Below are positions 8,774 through 16,890 of a stretch of DNA of 64,000 bases, in pieces. Within the stretch, counting starts at the first letter, position 1; every line of letters begins with the position of its first letter. The notes beneath the pieces were generated by a model. That model worked only from the letters and a program-made list of their open reading frames with translations. It had not been told where the DNA came from and did not search any database. This stretch comes from JBGQOG01 sp052113705 (GTDB lineage Bacteria > Pseudomonadota > Alphaproteobacteria > Rhodobacterales > Rhodobacteraceae), in NCBI RefSeq assembly GCF_052113705.1, contig NZ_JBGQOG010000021.1:14824-78823 (forward strand), read 5' to 3'. A program made the translations under genes and the position numbers.

Positions 8774-9036
8774 TGGTGGGGCGGGGAAGCTTGTTGCCTT
8801 CCATCCGCCGATGGGCAGCGCCTCGGCCAATCTGATCTGACCGAAAACACATGTTTTCGGCGGAACAGAGTGGGAGAGGGCGCAGCCCGACCCACGGGCC
8901 TGCACCGGACAGTCAAAGGATCGCAGCTGGGGGTGGTGCGGCCCGCAGGCCGCAGGCCGAGGACACGGCCCCGGCGAAGACGACGCCTGTGGCGGCGCTT
9001 GTCTTTTGACTTTCCGGCGCAGGTCTGTTGGGCGGA
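8774..9036. repeat. 263-bp leader repeat, copy B
   Basis: Twin of 5166-5428, same orientation, lying directly upstream of parB. Only four base differences were counted. Contains the palindrome at 8841-8860. Confidence 0.9.
8841..8860. promoter_or_regulatory. palindromic operator-like site in leader copy B
   Basis: CCGAAAACACATGTTTTCGG, the copy B form of the site at 5233-5252; the arms are identical and one central base differs. Confidence 0.55.
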
Positions 9037-9540
9037 CCTAAGGAACAGGGTCACACCAGGTCGTGGGTGAGCGGGTCAGCCCGTCGATCCTACGTCCTGT
9101 CGATTGAACGTGTTGCGAGCCGCGAGTGCGTCGCGGCTCTCCGGGCCATCTTTCTGGCAAGGTTCTCCTGCACACATCCGCGCGCAGCAGGCGGAGCATC
9201 AGCATGCTCCGTTCATTCCCCAGAAGAGGAAGTGTTGGAATGGGCCCCGCGCTTGGGTCCTAGGTTTGCACAACTCAGTTTGTCGTGCTGGCTGATCGCT
9301 TCTCCCCCCCATATCAGGGGTAAGTAGTGTTCCGCCGCGTTCGGCTGACAGATCCGGTTTGAGATCGACTTTGGCTAAATCTGATCGCAACGGCCTCTGT
9401 GGCTGCCGCCGTCTGTCGGTCAACAGACCAAAGGGCTGTGGCACTTGCTTGCGAGGTCGATAGTGACGTGTCTCACGCGGGGCATGTAATGCGCGGTAAC
9501 ATTCGGGAACCGAGGTGCCTGCCTCGGCATACCGACGCGA
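9037..9540. other. intergenic region, no gene recognised
   Basis: About 500 bp between the parB leader and the 3' end of the M48 gene. The first ~55 bp show diverged similarity to the sequence beyond copy A. Nothing else was identified. Confidence 0.45.
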
Positions 9541-10389
9541 TTACTGAACCACTTTCCGCGTAAGCTCTTTCTGCGCTTTAATTTGGTCCATTGTGGCAAT
9601 CACAACGGCGAGACGCTTGGCATCCGCCGGATGCGTCCCCCAAAACGACAGCTTTCCTTCAGTTGACCGCGCGGTCTCGTCGCGCGCGAAGAATTGCGCC
9701 CCCTTGATTGGATCATAGCCTGCAGCCTCAGCAATCCGGGTGCCCAGCATATCACTTTCCAGCTCATAGGTTTGAGAGAATGCTGTTTGCCCCACGGCGG
9801 CGCCGAGTTGCATATTTCTGTCGACAGCGTTTGGATCGTAATACTGGCCCGCGCTGGCAGCCTGAGCATTTCCATATGCGGTCAATGCACCCAGTATCAG
9901 CGCCCCGGCCATCGCCTGCTGCTGCTGCTTGATGATGTGCTGGCCAATCAGATGGCCGTATTCGTGTCCCAGTATAAAGGCCACTTCGTCATCGCTCGCT
10001 GCATCCTGAAGGATCGGTACTGAGAAGCGTATGACCGGAGAAGTATTCCCCGACCCGGCATAGGTGAAATAGGCGTTCCGCTCTGTCATCTCTCGATCAA
10101 TTTCCAGCTTCACGTTGCAATCCACTGTCCGCGCCTGTGCGAGTTCAGTCTCGCAGAATTGGCGGGCAACGGGTTGGATCCGGGCCGCAACTTTGCGAAA
10201 GCGGCTTTCACCCGTGCTCGCACTTGCCAAACGGCGGGGCGGAGCCGCCTTGGCTTCGGCAAACATTGCTGTCGCGCGACCTGCTTCGCTCTCACCGATG
10301 CCCGGAAGGGTGTACGTCGTGCCGCATGCGCAAAGCGAAAAGCAGACCCCAAGCGCGGAAAAAGCCCGCGCAACACTCGAAAACGCCAT
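9541..10389 (-). CDS. M48 family metallopeptidase, predicted lipoprotein
   Basis: Periplasmic zinc peptidase of the M48 (HtpX/BepA/LoiP-like) family. The 282-residue chain starts with a lipoprotein signal ending in a lipobox-like SLCAC, so it should be lipid-anchored. The zinc motif HEYGH (HExxH) lies near residue 143 and the third ligand Glu is probably in ELESD near 209. The ATG at 10389 is chosen over the GTG one codon upstream because AGGA is better spaced. Relatives take part in envelope protein quality control. Single-gene unit. The link to plasmid maintenance is only positional. Confidence 0.88.
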   Translation of the reverse strand: MAFSSVARAFSALGVCFSLCACGTTYTLPGIGESEAGRATAMFAEAKAAPPRRLASASTGESRFRKVAARIQPVARQFCETELAQARTVDCNVKLEIDREMTERNAYFTYAGSGNTSPVIRFSVPILQDAASDDEVAFILGHEYGHLIGQHIIKQQQQAMAGALILGALTAYGNAQAASAGQYYDPNAVDRNMQLGAAVGQTAFSQTYELESDMLGTRIAEAAGYDPIKGAQFFARDETARSTEGKLSFWGTHPADAKRLAVVIATMDQIKAQKELTRKVVQ

Positions 10390-10585
10390 CACATTATTCC
10401 TTTGGTGCCGAATTACGGATCGATGTCATAGTCAACCACTGCAAATGATCACGGCCCCGTGATGATGAAAAGGCCATTTCCTTGAAAATGCGAAGGGTCC
10501 GTAAGACTGCATGTCTTTTCCATCGGCCGGCCCGTGGCGGATCCGTCAGTATGCCGACCGTTGGGAGACGAGTGGCATCCTTGTG

Positions 10586-10770
10586 CCGCTACCGGTTTTG
10601 TGGACGGCGGGTTAAGCTAGCGTGGAATAAGCCTAGAACTTCATGGGGCTGAGATATCCCAATTTTGAATGCCGCCTGCGCGGGTTCTGGTAGCGCTCGA
10701 TGTCGTCGAAGACGTCAGCGGGTGCATCTTCGCCGCTGGGGTAAACCTTATGGGCCGCCAAGAAGCGCAT
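10586..10770 (-). pseudogene. IS3-family OrfB C-terminal remnant
   Basis: Reading right to left, it encodes KVYPSGEDAPADVFDDIERY followed by NPRRRHSKLGYLSPMKF and a stop. This matches the C-terminus of the orfB at 62219-62461, and the adjoining terminal sequence (CCGGTTTTGTGGAC) resembles the end at 62199. An in-frame stop and truncation make it a relic. It abuts the LacI gene's 3' end. Confidence 0.75.
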
Positions 10771-10791
10771 GCGCCCTGACAAGTGCGGAGC

Positions 10792-11805
10792 TCAGCAGTT
10801 TTCCGGCATATAGATCCGGATCTCGGTGCTGATCGATTGCGCTGTGCCGGGCATACGGTCGAGCAGTCGCGCCATCGCCTCGCCCGCCAGACGGACCTCG
10901 GTCAGCGGCGCCTGATCGATCACCGCGCTCAGCTTGCGCTGCGCGAGCAGTGCGCGGCGGTTCGGGGTCAGCTCATGGGTAATGAGGCGGATCTGACCGC
11001 TCAGCCCCAGTTCCTCCAGGCAGCGGACCAGCCCGGCACTGCCGACCGAGGCCAGATAGATGCCGCGTAACCCGGGCCGGTTGCGCAAGGCGCGGCGCAG
11101 ATGGGCGGCGGGGGCATCCAGCGTTTCGCCGGTTTCCACCACCTCGACCAGCGCGCATTGCGGATGCCAGCGTGCCAGCGCCGCGCGAAAACCTTCGGCG
11201 CGGGCGCGGTGACCGGCAATGTCCAGCCGCCCGGCCATCATCACGATCTCGCCGCCGGCGGGGCCGAGAAACACCCCCATCAGATCCGCCGCCACCCGGC
11301 CCGCCCGGGTGTCGTCCGGCCCGATATAGGCGGCGCGGCCGCTGTCGGGGATGTCGGTTGCCAAAGTCACCACCGGCAGCTTTCCCGACACCACACGCAG
11401 GGCGGCGGCGATCTGCGGTGACTCCGGCGCGCAGAGGATCAGCCCGTCATGCCCCGCCGCCAACTGCCGGATCCGTGCCGCGGTCTCGGCGGGTTGGTTC
11501 GGGTCAAGGTGATGGATCAGCAGTTGCAGGTTCAGCGGCTGATAGAGATCGCGCAACGCCTCGACCCCATCGCGTAGCAGCGCATGGAACGGATTGCCGG
11601 GCGGCTGCATCAGCACCGCCACCCGCAGGGTCCGGGTCGGCTGCAACGCCAGCTTGCGGTCCAGTCCCAGGCTTTGCGCCGCCGCCAGCACCGCCGCTTC
11701 CTTATCCGCGGTGACGCCGCCGCGCCCGTTCACCACCCGGTCCACCGTGGCGATCGAGACCCCGGCGGCCGCGGCGATATCGGTCAGTTTTACCTTTTTT
11801 GCCAT
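10792..11805 (-). CDS. LacI family transcriptional regulator
   Basis: A 337-residue repressor. The N-terminal helix-turn-helix KLTDIAAAAGVSIATVDRVV (5-24) and hinge are followed by a periplasmic-binding-protein-like sugar domain (VAVLMQPPGNPFHALLRDGV onward). The start at 11805 (MAKKVKLTD) is chosen because it opens the standard LacI N-terminus and has AAGGAA upstream; a longer form from 11883 would add an unlikely 26-residue leader. It is divergent from the catabolic operon starting at 11949, with two small palindromes in the gap. It probably responds to an inositol- or sugar-like inducer. Confidence 0.9.
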   Translation of the reverse strand: MAKKVKLTDIAAAAGVSIATVDRVVNGRGGVTADKEAAVLAAAQSLGLDRKLALQPTRTLRVAVLMQPPGNPFHALLRDGVEALRDLYQPLNLQLLIHHLDPNQPAETAARIRQLAAGHDGLILCAPESPQIAAALRVVSGKLPVVTLATDIPDSGRAAYIGPDDTRAGRVAADLMGVFLGPAGGEIVMMAGRLDIAGHRARAEGFRAALARWHPQCALVEVVETGETLDAPAAHLRRALRNRPGLRGIYLASVGSAGLVRCLEELGLSGQIRLITHELTPNRRALLAQRKLSAVIDQAPLTEVRLAGEAMARLLDRMPGTAQSISTEIRIYMPENC

Positions 11806-11845
11806 GGTTTTCCTTGCCTGTATCGCCATGCTTGAACGTGGGTTC

Positions 11846-11872
11846 TGATGGAAAACCATCAACGAAACCGTT
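11846..11872. promoter_or_regulatory. operator-like palindromes between LacI gene and its operon
   Basis: TGATGGAAAACCATCA (11846-11861, 6-bp arms) and AACGAAACCGTT (11861-11872, 4-bp arms) lie side by side in the divergent promoter region. The second resembles half-sites bound by LacI-family regulators. Assignment to this repressor is an inference. Confidence 0.5.
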
Positions 11873-11948
11873 CCCGCCCGCAAGGGCCAGAGCTATCCTG
11901 GCGCAGAGGATCAGGTGGCGGCCCGGCCGCACCGGGGAGGATATCAAA

Positions 11949-12911
11949 ATGTCAATCACAGTGACCACAGCGCCCTGCTGCTGGGGCGTCGATGATGTGC
12001 GCAATCCGCATCTGCCGGACTGGCGGCGGGTGCTCGATGAAGCGGCGGCGGCGGGTTATGGCGGGCTGGAACTCGGGCCCTATGGCTATGTGCCGCTGGA
12101 TGTGCCGACCGTTTCGCGGGAGTTGGCGGCGCGCGGGCTCTATATCGTGGCGGGCACGATCTTTGACGATCTGGTGGCGTCCGGAAACCGCGAAAATCTC
12201 TTGCGCCAGACCCGCGAGATCTGCGCGCTGATCACCGCCCTGCCGCGGCCGCCGCGCGTACCGGGCCAGCGCTATGACGCGCCCTATCTGACGGTGATGG
12301 ACTGGGGTCACGACGTGCGCGACTTCGCGGCGGGTCATGGCGACCGCGCACCTCGGCTCGACCCGGCCGCCTGGGCAGGCATGGTGGCGAATATCCGCGC
12401 CATTGCCACGGTGGCCCGGGATGAATTTGGCGTGCGCGCAGTGATCCATCCCCATGCCGGGGGCTATATCGAATTTGCCGATGAGATCGCGCAGATCGCC
12501 GCTGATATCCCCGCCGATCTGGCTGGCTTCTGCATCGACACCGGCCATACGCTCTATGCCGGAATGGATCCGCTGGCGGTGCTCGCGACCTATTGGGACC
12601 GCATCGATTACATCCATTTCAAGGATATCGACCGCGCGGTCTTTGACCAGGTGATGGGCGAGACCATCCGGTTCTTCGAGGCCTGCGCCCAAGGCGTGAT
12701 GTGCCCGATCGGTCAGGGGGTCATCGACTATCCGGCGATCCATGCTTTCCTGCGCGCCAAGGGTTATGGCGGGTTCATCACCGTCGAACAGGAACGCGAC
12801 CCGCGCAACGCCGGGGGCTCGCTCGCCGATGTGAAACTCTCGCGCGATTATCTGCACTCGGTCGGCTTCGGGCCTGCCGCTATTTCTGCAAACTCCGAGG
12901 TGACAGCATGA
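11949..12911 (+). CDS. sugar phosphate isomerase/epimerase, IolE-like TIM barrel
   Basis: A 320-residue AP-endonuclease-2-like TIM-barrel protein, first gene of a catabolic operon. It resembles inosose dehydratase (IolE) and related epimerases. Conserved pieces: GLELGPYGYVP near the N-terminus, VIHPHAGGYIE (metal-binding His region) near 165-176, DTGHTLYAG near 199 and YIHFKDID near 223, followed by a late ITVEQERDP. The ATG at 11949 has GGGGAGG upstream. Its stop overlaps the start of the next gene by 4 bp (ATGA). It probably dehydrates or epimerises an inosose or keto-sugar made by the next gene's product. Confidence 0.82.
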   Translation: MSITVTTAPCCWGVDDVRNPHLPDWRRVLDEAAAAGYGGLELGPYGYVPLDVPTVSRELAARGLYIVAGTIFDDLVASGNRENLLRQTREICALITALPRPPRVPGQRYDAPYLTVMDWGHDVRDFAAGHGDRAPRLDPAAWAGMVANIRAIATVARDEFGVRAVIHPHAGGYIEFADEIAQIAADIPADLAGFCIDTGHTLYAGMDPLAVLATYWDRIDYIHFKDIDRAVFDQVMGETIRFFEACAQGVMCPIGQGVIDYPAIHAFLRAKGYGGFITVEQERDPRNAGGSLADVKLSRDYLHSVGFGPAAISANSEVTA

Positions 12912-14080
12912 TCCATGGTGACCGTCTGACGAAATCCACCCTGCGCTGGGGCATGGTTGGCGGCGGCAAGGGCAGCCAGATCGGCTATATCCACCGCTCG
13001 GCCGCGACCCGTGACCGCTATTTCGAGCTGGTCGCCGGGGCCTTTGACCTCGATCCGGCGCGCGGCCGGGCCTTCGGCGCAGAGCTGGGCCTTAATCCCG
13101 CGCGCTGCTATCCGACCTATGTCGAGATGTTCGCCGCCGAAGCTGCCCGCGCCGACGGTATCCGCGCGGTGTCGATTGCCACGCCGAACAACACCCATTA
13201 CGCCATCACCAAGGCGGCGCTGGAGGCCGGGATCCATGTGGTCTGCGAAAAGCCGCTGACCTTCACCACTGCCGAGGCGCTGGAGTTGCAGGCGCTGGCC
13301 GCGGCGCGTGGGCTGATTGTCGGCGTGACCTACGGCTATTCCGGGCATCAGATGATCGAAGAGGCCGCCCGGCTTGTCGCCGAGGGCGTGCTGGGCGAGA
13401 TCCGGCTGGTGAACCTGCAATTTGCCCATGGCTTCCACAATGAGGCGGTGGAGCTGGCCAATCCGGCGACGCGCTGGCGGGTCGATCCGAAATTCGCCGG
13501 GCCGTCCTATGTGCTGGGCGATATCGGCACGCATCCGCTTTATCTCTCCGAGGTGATCTGCCCCGATCTGAAGATCAAACGCCTGCTTTGCGCGCGGCAA
13601 AGCTTCATCGCCTCGCGCGCGCCGCTCGAAGATAATGCGATGACGCTGATGGAATATGAGGGCGGCGCCTTTGGCACGGTCTGGTCCTCGGCGATCAATG
13701 CCGGGTCGATGCATGGCCAGAAGGTGCGGATCGTTGGCGCCCGCGCCTCGCTGGAATGGTGGGATGAACAGCCGAACCAGTTGCGGCTGGAGGTGCAGGG
13801 CGAGCCGGTGAAGATCCTCGAGCGCGGTATGGGCTATCTCAACCCGGCGAGCCTTGCCGATGACCGCATCGGCGGCGGCCACCCCGAGGGCCTGTTCGAG
13901 GCCTGGGCCAATCTCTACTACCGCTTCGCCCTCGCGATGGAGGCACAGGACGCGGGCAGCCCGGAACGGGTGGCGGGGCTGCGCTATCCGGGGATCGAGG
14001 CCGGAGTCGAGGGCGTGCGCTGGGTGGAGAATTGCGTGCGTTCTGCCGATCAGGGCGGGGTCTGGGTCGATTACGCCTGA
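12908..14080 (+). CDS. Gfo/Idh/MocA family oxidoreductase
   Basis: NAD(P)-dependent sugar or inositol dehydrogenase, 390 residues. The Rossmann motif GMVGGGKGSQIGYIH (15-29) is followed by the family's catalytic-region motif CEKPLTFT near residue 117 and the conserved GDIGTHPLYL near 205 that holds the second-domain His. The extended N-terminus and overall pattern resemble MocA/IolG-like dehydrogenases of about 380-390 residues. Translationally coupled to the IolE-like gene. Likely oxidises an inositol derivative or sugar delivered to the operon. Confidence 0.88.
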   Translation: MIHGDRLTKSTLRWGMVGGGKGSQIGYIHRSAATRDRYFELVAGAFDLDPARGRAFGAELGLNPARCYPTYVEMFAAEAARADGIRAVSIATPNNTHYAITKAALEAGIHVVCEKPLTFTTAEALELQALAAARGLIVGVTYGYSGHQMIEEAARLVAEGVLGEIRLVNLQFAHGFHNEAVELANPATRWRVDPKFAGPSYVLGDIGTHPLYLSEVICPDLKIKRLLCARQSFIASRAPLEDNAMTLMEYEGGAFGTVWSSAINAGSMHGQKVRIVGARASLEWWDEQPNQLRLEVQGEPVKILERGMGYLNPASLADDRIGGGHPEGLFEAWANLYYRFALAMEAQDAGSPERVAGLRYPGIEAGVEGVRWVENCVRSADQGGVWVDYA

Positions 14081-14104
14081 CCCCGCGCGCGACAGGATCG
14101 GTCA

Positions 14105-14125
14105 GCCGGGGCGCGTCGCCCCGGC
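14105..14125 (+). repeat. intercistronic hairpin before the binding-protein gene
   Basis: GCCGGGGCG / CGCCCCGGC with a 3-base loop, in the gap before the binding-protein gene. No T-run follows. Such hairpins often act as mRNA stabilisers. Confidence 0.6.
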
Positions 14126-14150
14126 GCCGTGCATTGAGGGAGGAAGTTAG

Positions 14151-15071
14151 TTGAAATCATTGTTGTTGGGCACGGCACTGGCCGTGATTGCGCTGCCTGC
14201 TCTGGCGGATACCCGGATCGGTGTGGCGATGACCTCGTTCGACAATCCGTTCCTGACCATCCTGCTGGACGGGATCAAGGCCGAGGCGGCAGGTCATGAC
14301 GGGCTTGAGCTGGTGCTGGAGGATGCACAGCTTGATGTCGCGCGGCAGATGAACCAGGTGCAGAACTTTATCGCCAATGGCGTCGATGCGATCATCGTCA
14401 ATGCGGTGGATGGCTCGGCGACCCCGGCGATGACCGCGCTGGCGCTGGAGGCGGGGATCCCGCTGGTCTACGTGAACCACCCGCCGGCCGAGGAAAAGGC
14501 GATGCCCGCCGGCACCGCCTTTGTCGGCTCGAACGAGGTCGACAGCGGCACGATGCAAACTCAGGCGGTCTGCGCGATGTTGGGCGGCCAGGGCAAGGTG
14601 CTGGTGCTGATGGGGCCGCTGGAGAACGAGGCCTCTCTGGTCCGGACCAAGGATATCGAGGATGTCATCGCCACGCCGGACTGCGCGGGCCTGCAGATCG
14701 TCGACAAACAGGTTGGCAACTGGAACCGGACGCAGGGCGCGGATCTGACGACCAACTGGGTGACCTCGGGTGTCGAATTTGACGCGATCATCGCCAATAA
14801 CGACGAAATGGCGATCGGCGCGATTCAGGCGCTGAAATCCGCGGGCCGGGCCATGGACAGCGTGGTGGTGGCCGGGATCGATGCGACGCCGGATGGTCTG
14901 GCGGCGATGGCGGCCGGGGATCTGGATGTGACCGTGTTCCAGAACGCCACCAAACAGGGCGCCGTGGCCCTACAAAGCGCCCTTGCCATGGCCGGGGGCG
15001 AGACCGTGCCGGGCACCATCTGGGTGCCCTTCGAGCCGGTGACCGCGGCGAATATCCACGATTATCAGTGA
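14151..15071 (+). CDS. sugar ABC transporter substrate-binding protein (MocB/RbsB-like)
   Basis: Periplasmic binding protein of the pentose/inositol type (peripla_BP_4), 306 residues, starting at a TTG codon with GGGAGGAAG upstream. The signal peptide is MKSLLLGTALAVIALPALA (1-19). Family features: IGVAMTSFDNPFLTILLDGI at the mature N-terminus, GVDAIIVNAVDGSA near 77, VAGIDATPDG near 242. It is homologous in type to the rhizopine-binding protein MocB and to ribose/inositol binding proteins. No permease or ATPase gene accompanies it here. Hairpins flank the gene on both sides, which may raise its mRNA level over the enzyme genes. Confidence 0.88.
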   Translation: MKSLLLGTALAVIALPALADTRIGVAMTSFDNPFLTILLDGIKAEAAGHDGLELVLEDAQLDVARQMNQVQNFIANGVDAIIVNAVDGSATPAMTALALEAGIPLVYVNHPPAEEKAMPAGTAFVGSNEVDSGTMQTQAVCAMLGGQGKVLVLMGPLENEASLVRTKDIEDVIATPDCAGLQIVDKQVGNWNRTQGADLTTNWVTSGVEFDAIIANNDEMAIGAIQALKSAGRAMDSVVVAGIDATPDGLAAMAAGDLDVTVFQNATKQGAVALQSALAMAGGETVPGTIWVPFEPVTAANIHDYQ

Positions 15072-15074
15072 ACC

Positions 15075-15097
15075 GATGCGGGCACCGCGCCCGCATC
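15075..15097 (+). repeat. intercistronic hairpin after the binding-protein gene
   Basis: GATGCGGGC / GCCCGCATC with a 5-base loop, 4 bp after the stop codon. No strong T-run, so read-through into the next gene is expected. Confidence 0.6.
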
Positions 15098-15116
15098 CCT
15101 TAGGGAGGAGACCCTG

Positions 15117-16022
15117 ATGCGCATAGCCATCGACCCGTTCATGCACCGGCACCTGCCGTTGGAAGAGCTGCCCTACAAGGTGAAGGAACTTGGCTTCGAC
15201 TGGATCGAAATGAGCCCGCGCGGCGATTTTCTGGAATGGTTCAAGGCGCCGCGGGTGTTCCCGGACCGGCTCCAGAGCTTCAAGAAGGCGCTGAAAGGGG
15301 CCGAAGTCGGCATTGCCAGCCTGCTGCCGATGTACCGCTGGGCCTCGAATGACGAGACCGAGCGGCAGGCGGCGGTCAAGCATTGGAAACGCGCGATCGA
15401 GATTGCCGTCGAGCTGGGTGTTGACACGATGAACTCGGAATTCGGCCGCGGTCCGCATCCGGACAAGGGCTCGTGCTATTGCTGCCATACCGGCTCGATG
15501 ATCGAAGCCTGCGAGGATGCCTGGTGGCGCTCGATGGAAGAGCTGGTGCCGATTTTCGAGCGCGAGGGGATCCAGTTGAACGTCGAACCCCACCCCGAGG
15601 ATTGGTGCGAGACGCTGCAACCGGCGCTCGACATCATCCGCACGGTGAATTCGAAGAATGTGAAATTCCTCTATTGCGCGCCGCATACCTTCTATTTCGG
15701 CGATGACACCAAGGCGATGCTGCGCGAGGCCAAGGATGTGCTGGCGCATGTGCATGTCGGCGATACGTTCAACCACAAGGCCAGCTCGGGGCTGCGTTAT
15801 ATCCTGAACCCGCCGGGCACACAGGCGCGGGTGCATCAGCATCTGAACATCGGTCAGGGTGAAGTGCCATGGGACGATTTCTTCGGCACGCTGGCCGAGA
15901 TTGGCTTTGACGGCATCATGACCGCCTGTGTCTTTGCCTGGGAAGACAAGGCCGATCAGTCGGGCAAATTCATGCGCGCCGAAATGCAGCGCTATATCGA
16001 TCAGAATTGGCCGAAGCGTTGA
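15117..16022 (+). CDS. sugar phosphate isomerase/epimerase, IolH/MocC-like
   Basis: A 301-residue TIM-barrel protein, last gene of the operon, with GGGAGGAG in front of the ATG. The opening (MRIAIDPFMHRHLPLEELPY, then ELGFDWIEMSPRGDFLEWFK) resembles IolH/MocC proteins of inositol and rhizopine catabolism. Potential metal ligands are in NVEPHPEDW (~157-165), LYCAPHTF (~185) and HVHVGDTFNH (~210). It is a distant paralogue of the IolE-like gene of the same operon. The set of MocA-, MocB- and MocC-like genes resembles the moc operons of rhizobia, but the true substrate cannot be read from sequence. Confidence 0.82.
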   Translation: MRIAIDPFMHRHLPLEELPYKVKELGFDWIEMSPRGDFLEWFKAPRVFPDRLQSFKKALKGAEVGIASLLPMYRWASNDETERQAAVKHWKRAIEIAVELGVDTMNSEFGRGPHPDKGSCYCCHTGSMIEACEDAWWRSMEELVPIFEREGIQLNVEPHPEDWCETLQPALDIIRTVNSKNVKFLYCAPHTFYFGDDTKAMLREAKDVLAHVHVGDTFNHKASSGLRYILNPPGTQARVHQHLNIGQGEVPWDDFFGTLAEIGFDGIMTACVFAWEDKADQSGKFMRAEMQRYIDQNWPKR

Positions 16023-16368
16023 GATTGGACCTTGGCCTGCGCCCCGAGAATGGGCTCGAGCCAAGGGCGGTAGTGCAGAATTCGCCGTTGCAGCCTATGC
16101 GCGAGGCTCGGGCAGCCTCCCGACCTTTGCGACCACGATCGGGGTGAGCGCTGCGCCCCGTAGCAGCAGGTCGGCATGATGTTATGTCGGCAGATGCCAA
16201 CCCCACGGCAATTAGACTGATGCCGCGCCCGTTCGCGCCTTGCAGCGACATTCTAGCGGTCTGCAACATGTGGCGCGAAGGGCGGCAAGCGGTCTGTTGG
16301 CGGTGCGGCATCGAGCTAGAAAAAACCAAAAAAATAGCCACTCGCGCAATACGCATCGAAAGGCAGCG
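16023..16368. other. intergenic region with a weak hairpin
   Basis: About 350 bp. A hairpin (CCTTGGC 16030-16036 / GCCAAGG 16060-16066) may end the upstream operon. Otherwise nothing was recognised. This gap separates the catabolic operon from what looks like an acquired block. Confidence 0.45.
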
Positions 16369-16890
16369 CTAAGCTCGCCGGAACAGAGCAAGCCGCCGCG
16401 CCAGCTGCGGTGCGGGAAGCCGCACGGTCGGATCGTCACGCCAGAGTTCTAGCGCCGCCGCCAAGATGTCGTCGCCGCAGAGTGCCAACCGCTTGAGTTC
16501 ATCGATCACCCATAGCACACCATGCACGCGGCGACCGTCATCCGCCGCCACGCCGCGCAAGAGCCCGTCCCCGGTCAAGAGGATCGCGCCATCGTGGCAG
16601 CGTGTCGTGACGAGGCAGAAGCAGTCATTGGCAGAAAGCTTCGGGATGGTGGCCTTAACCGCGAAGGCCTCGGCCACCCGTTCGGGCGGCAAATCGAAGA
16701 TCGCGATTCCGGCATCCAGCACCGCCCATTCCTGTGGGGTGAACCGGATCAGTTCGGATTCCCGAACGGGTAAGGGGATCACCAGCCGGTAGGGGAGCCG
16801 CACCAGCAGATGCAGAAGCCGCGCTTTGCGAAGGTCGATGAGACAGGAAGCGTCATTGACGACGACGATGGGAGTTTCGTTCTGGGTCAC
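16369..16890 (-). CDS. PIN-domain protein paired with XRE-ImmA gene
   Basis: A 173-residue protein with features of the PIN nuclease fold: an N-terminal VVVNDASCLIDLRK with the first conserved Asp, an acidic residue in SANDCFCLVTTRC (~106-118), and ILLTGDGLL (~123-131) with the later Asp. PIN toxins cleave RNA. The start overlaps the stop of the XRE-ImmA gene by 4 bp (ATGA), so the two are coupled. In such pairs the upstream protein is thought to control the nuclease. Expected to be cytoplasmic. The family assignment rests on motifs only. Confidence 0.72.
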   Translation of the reverse strand: MTQNETPIVVVNDASCLIDLRKARLLHLLVRLPYRLVIPLPVRESELIRFTPQEWAVLDAGIAIFDLPPERVAEAFAVKATIPKLSANDCFCLVTTRCHDGAILLTGDGLLRGVAADDGRRVHGVLWVIDELKRLALCGDDILAAALELWRDDPTVRLPAPQLARRLALFRRA

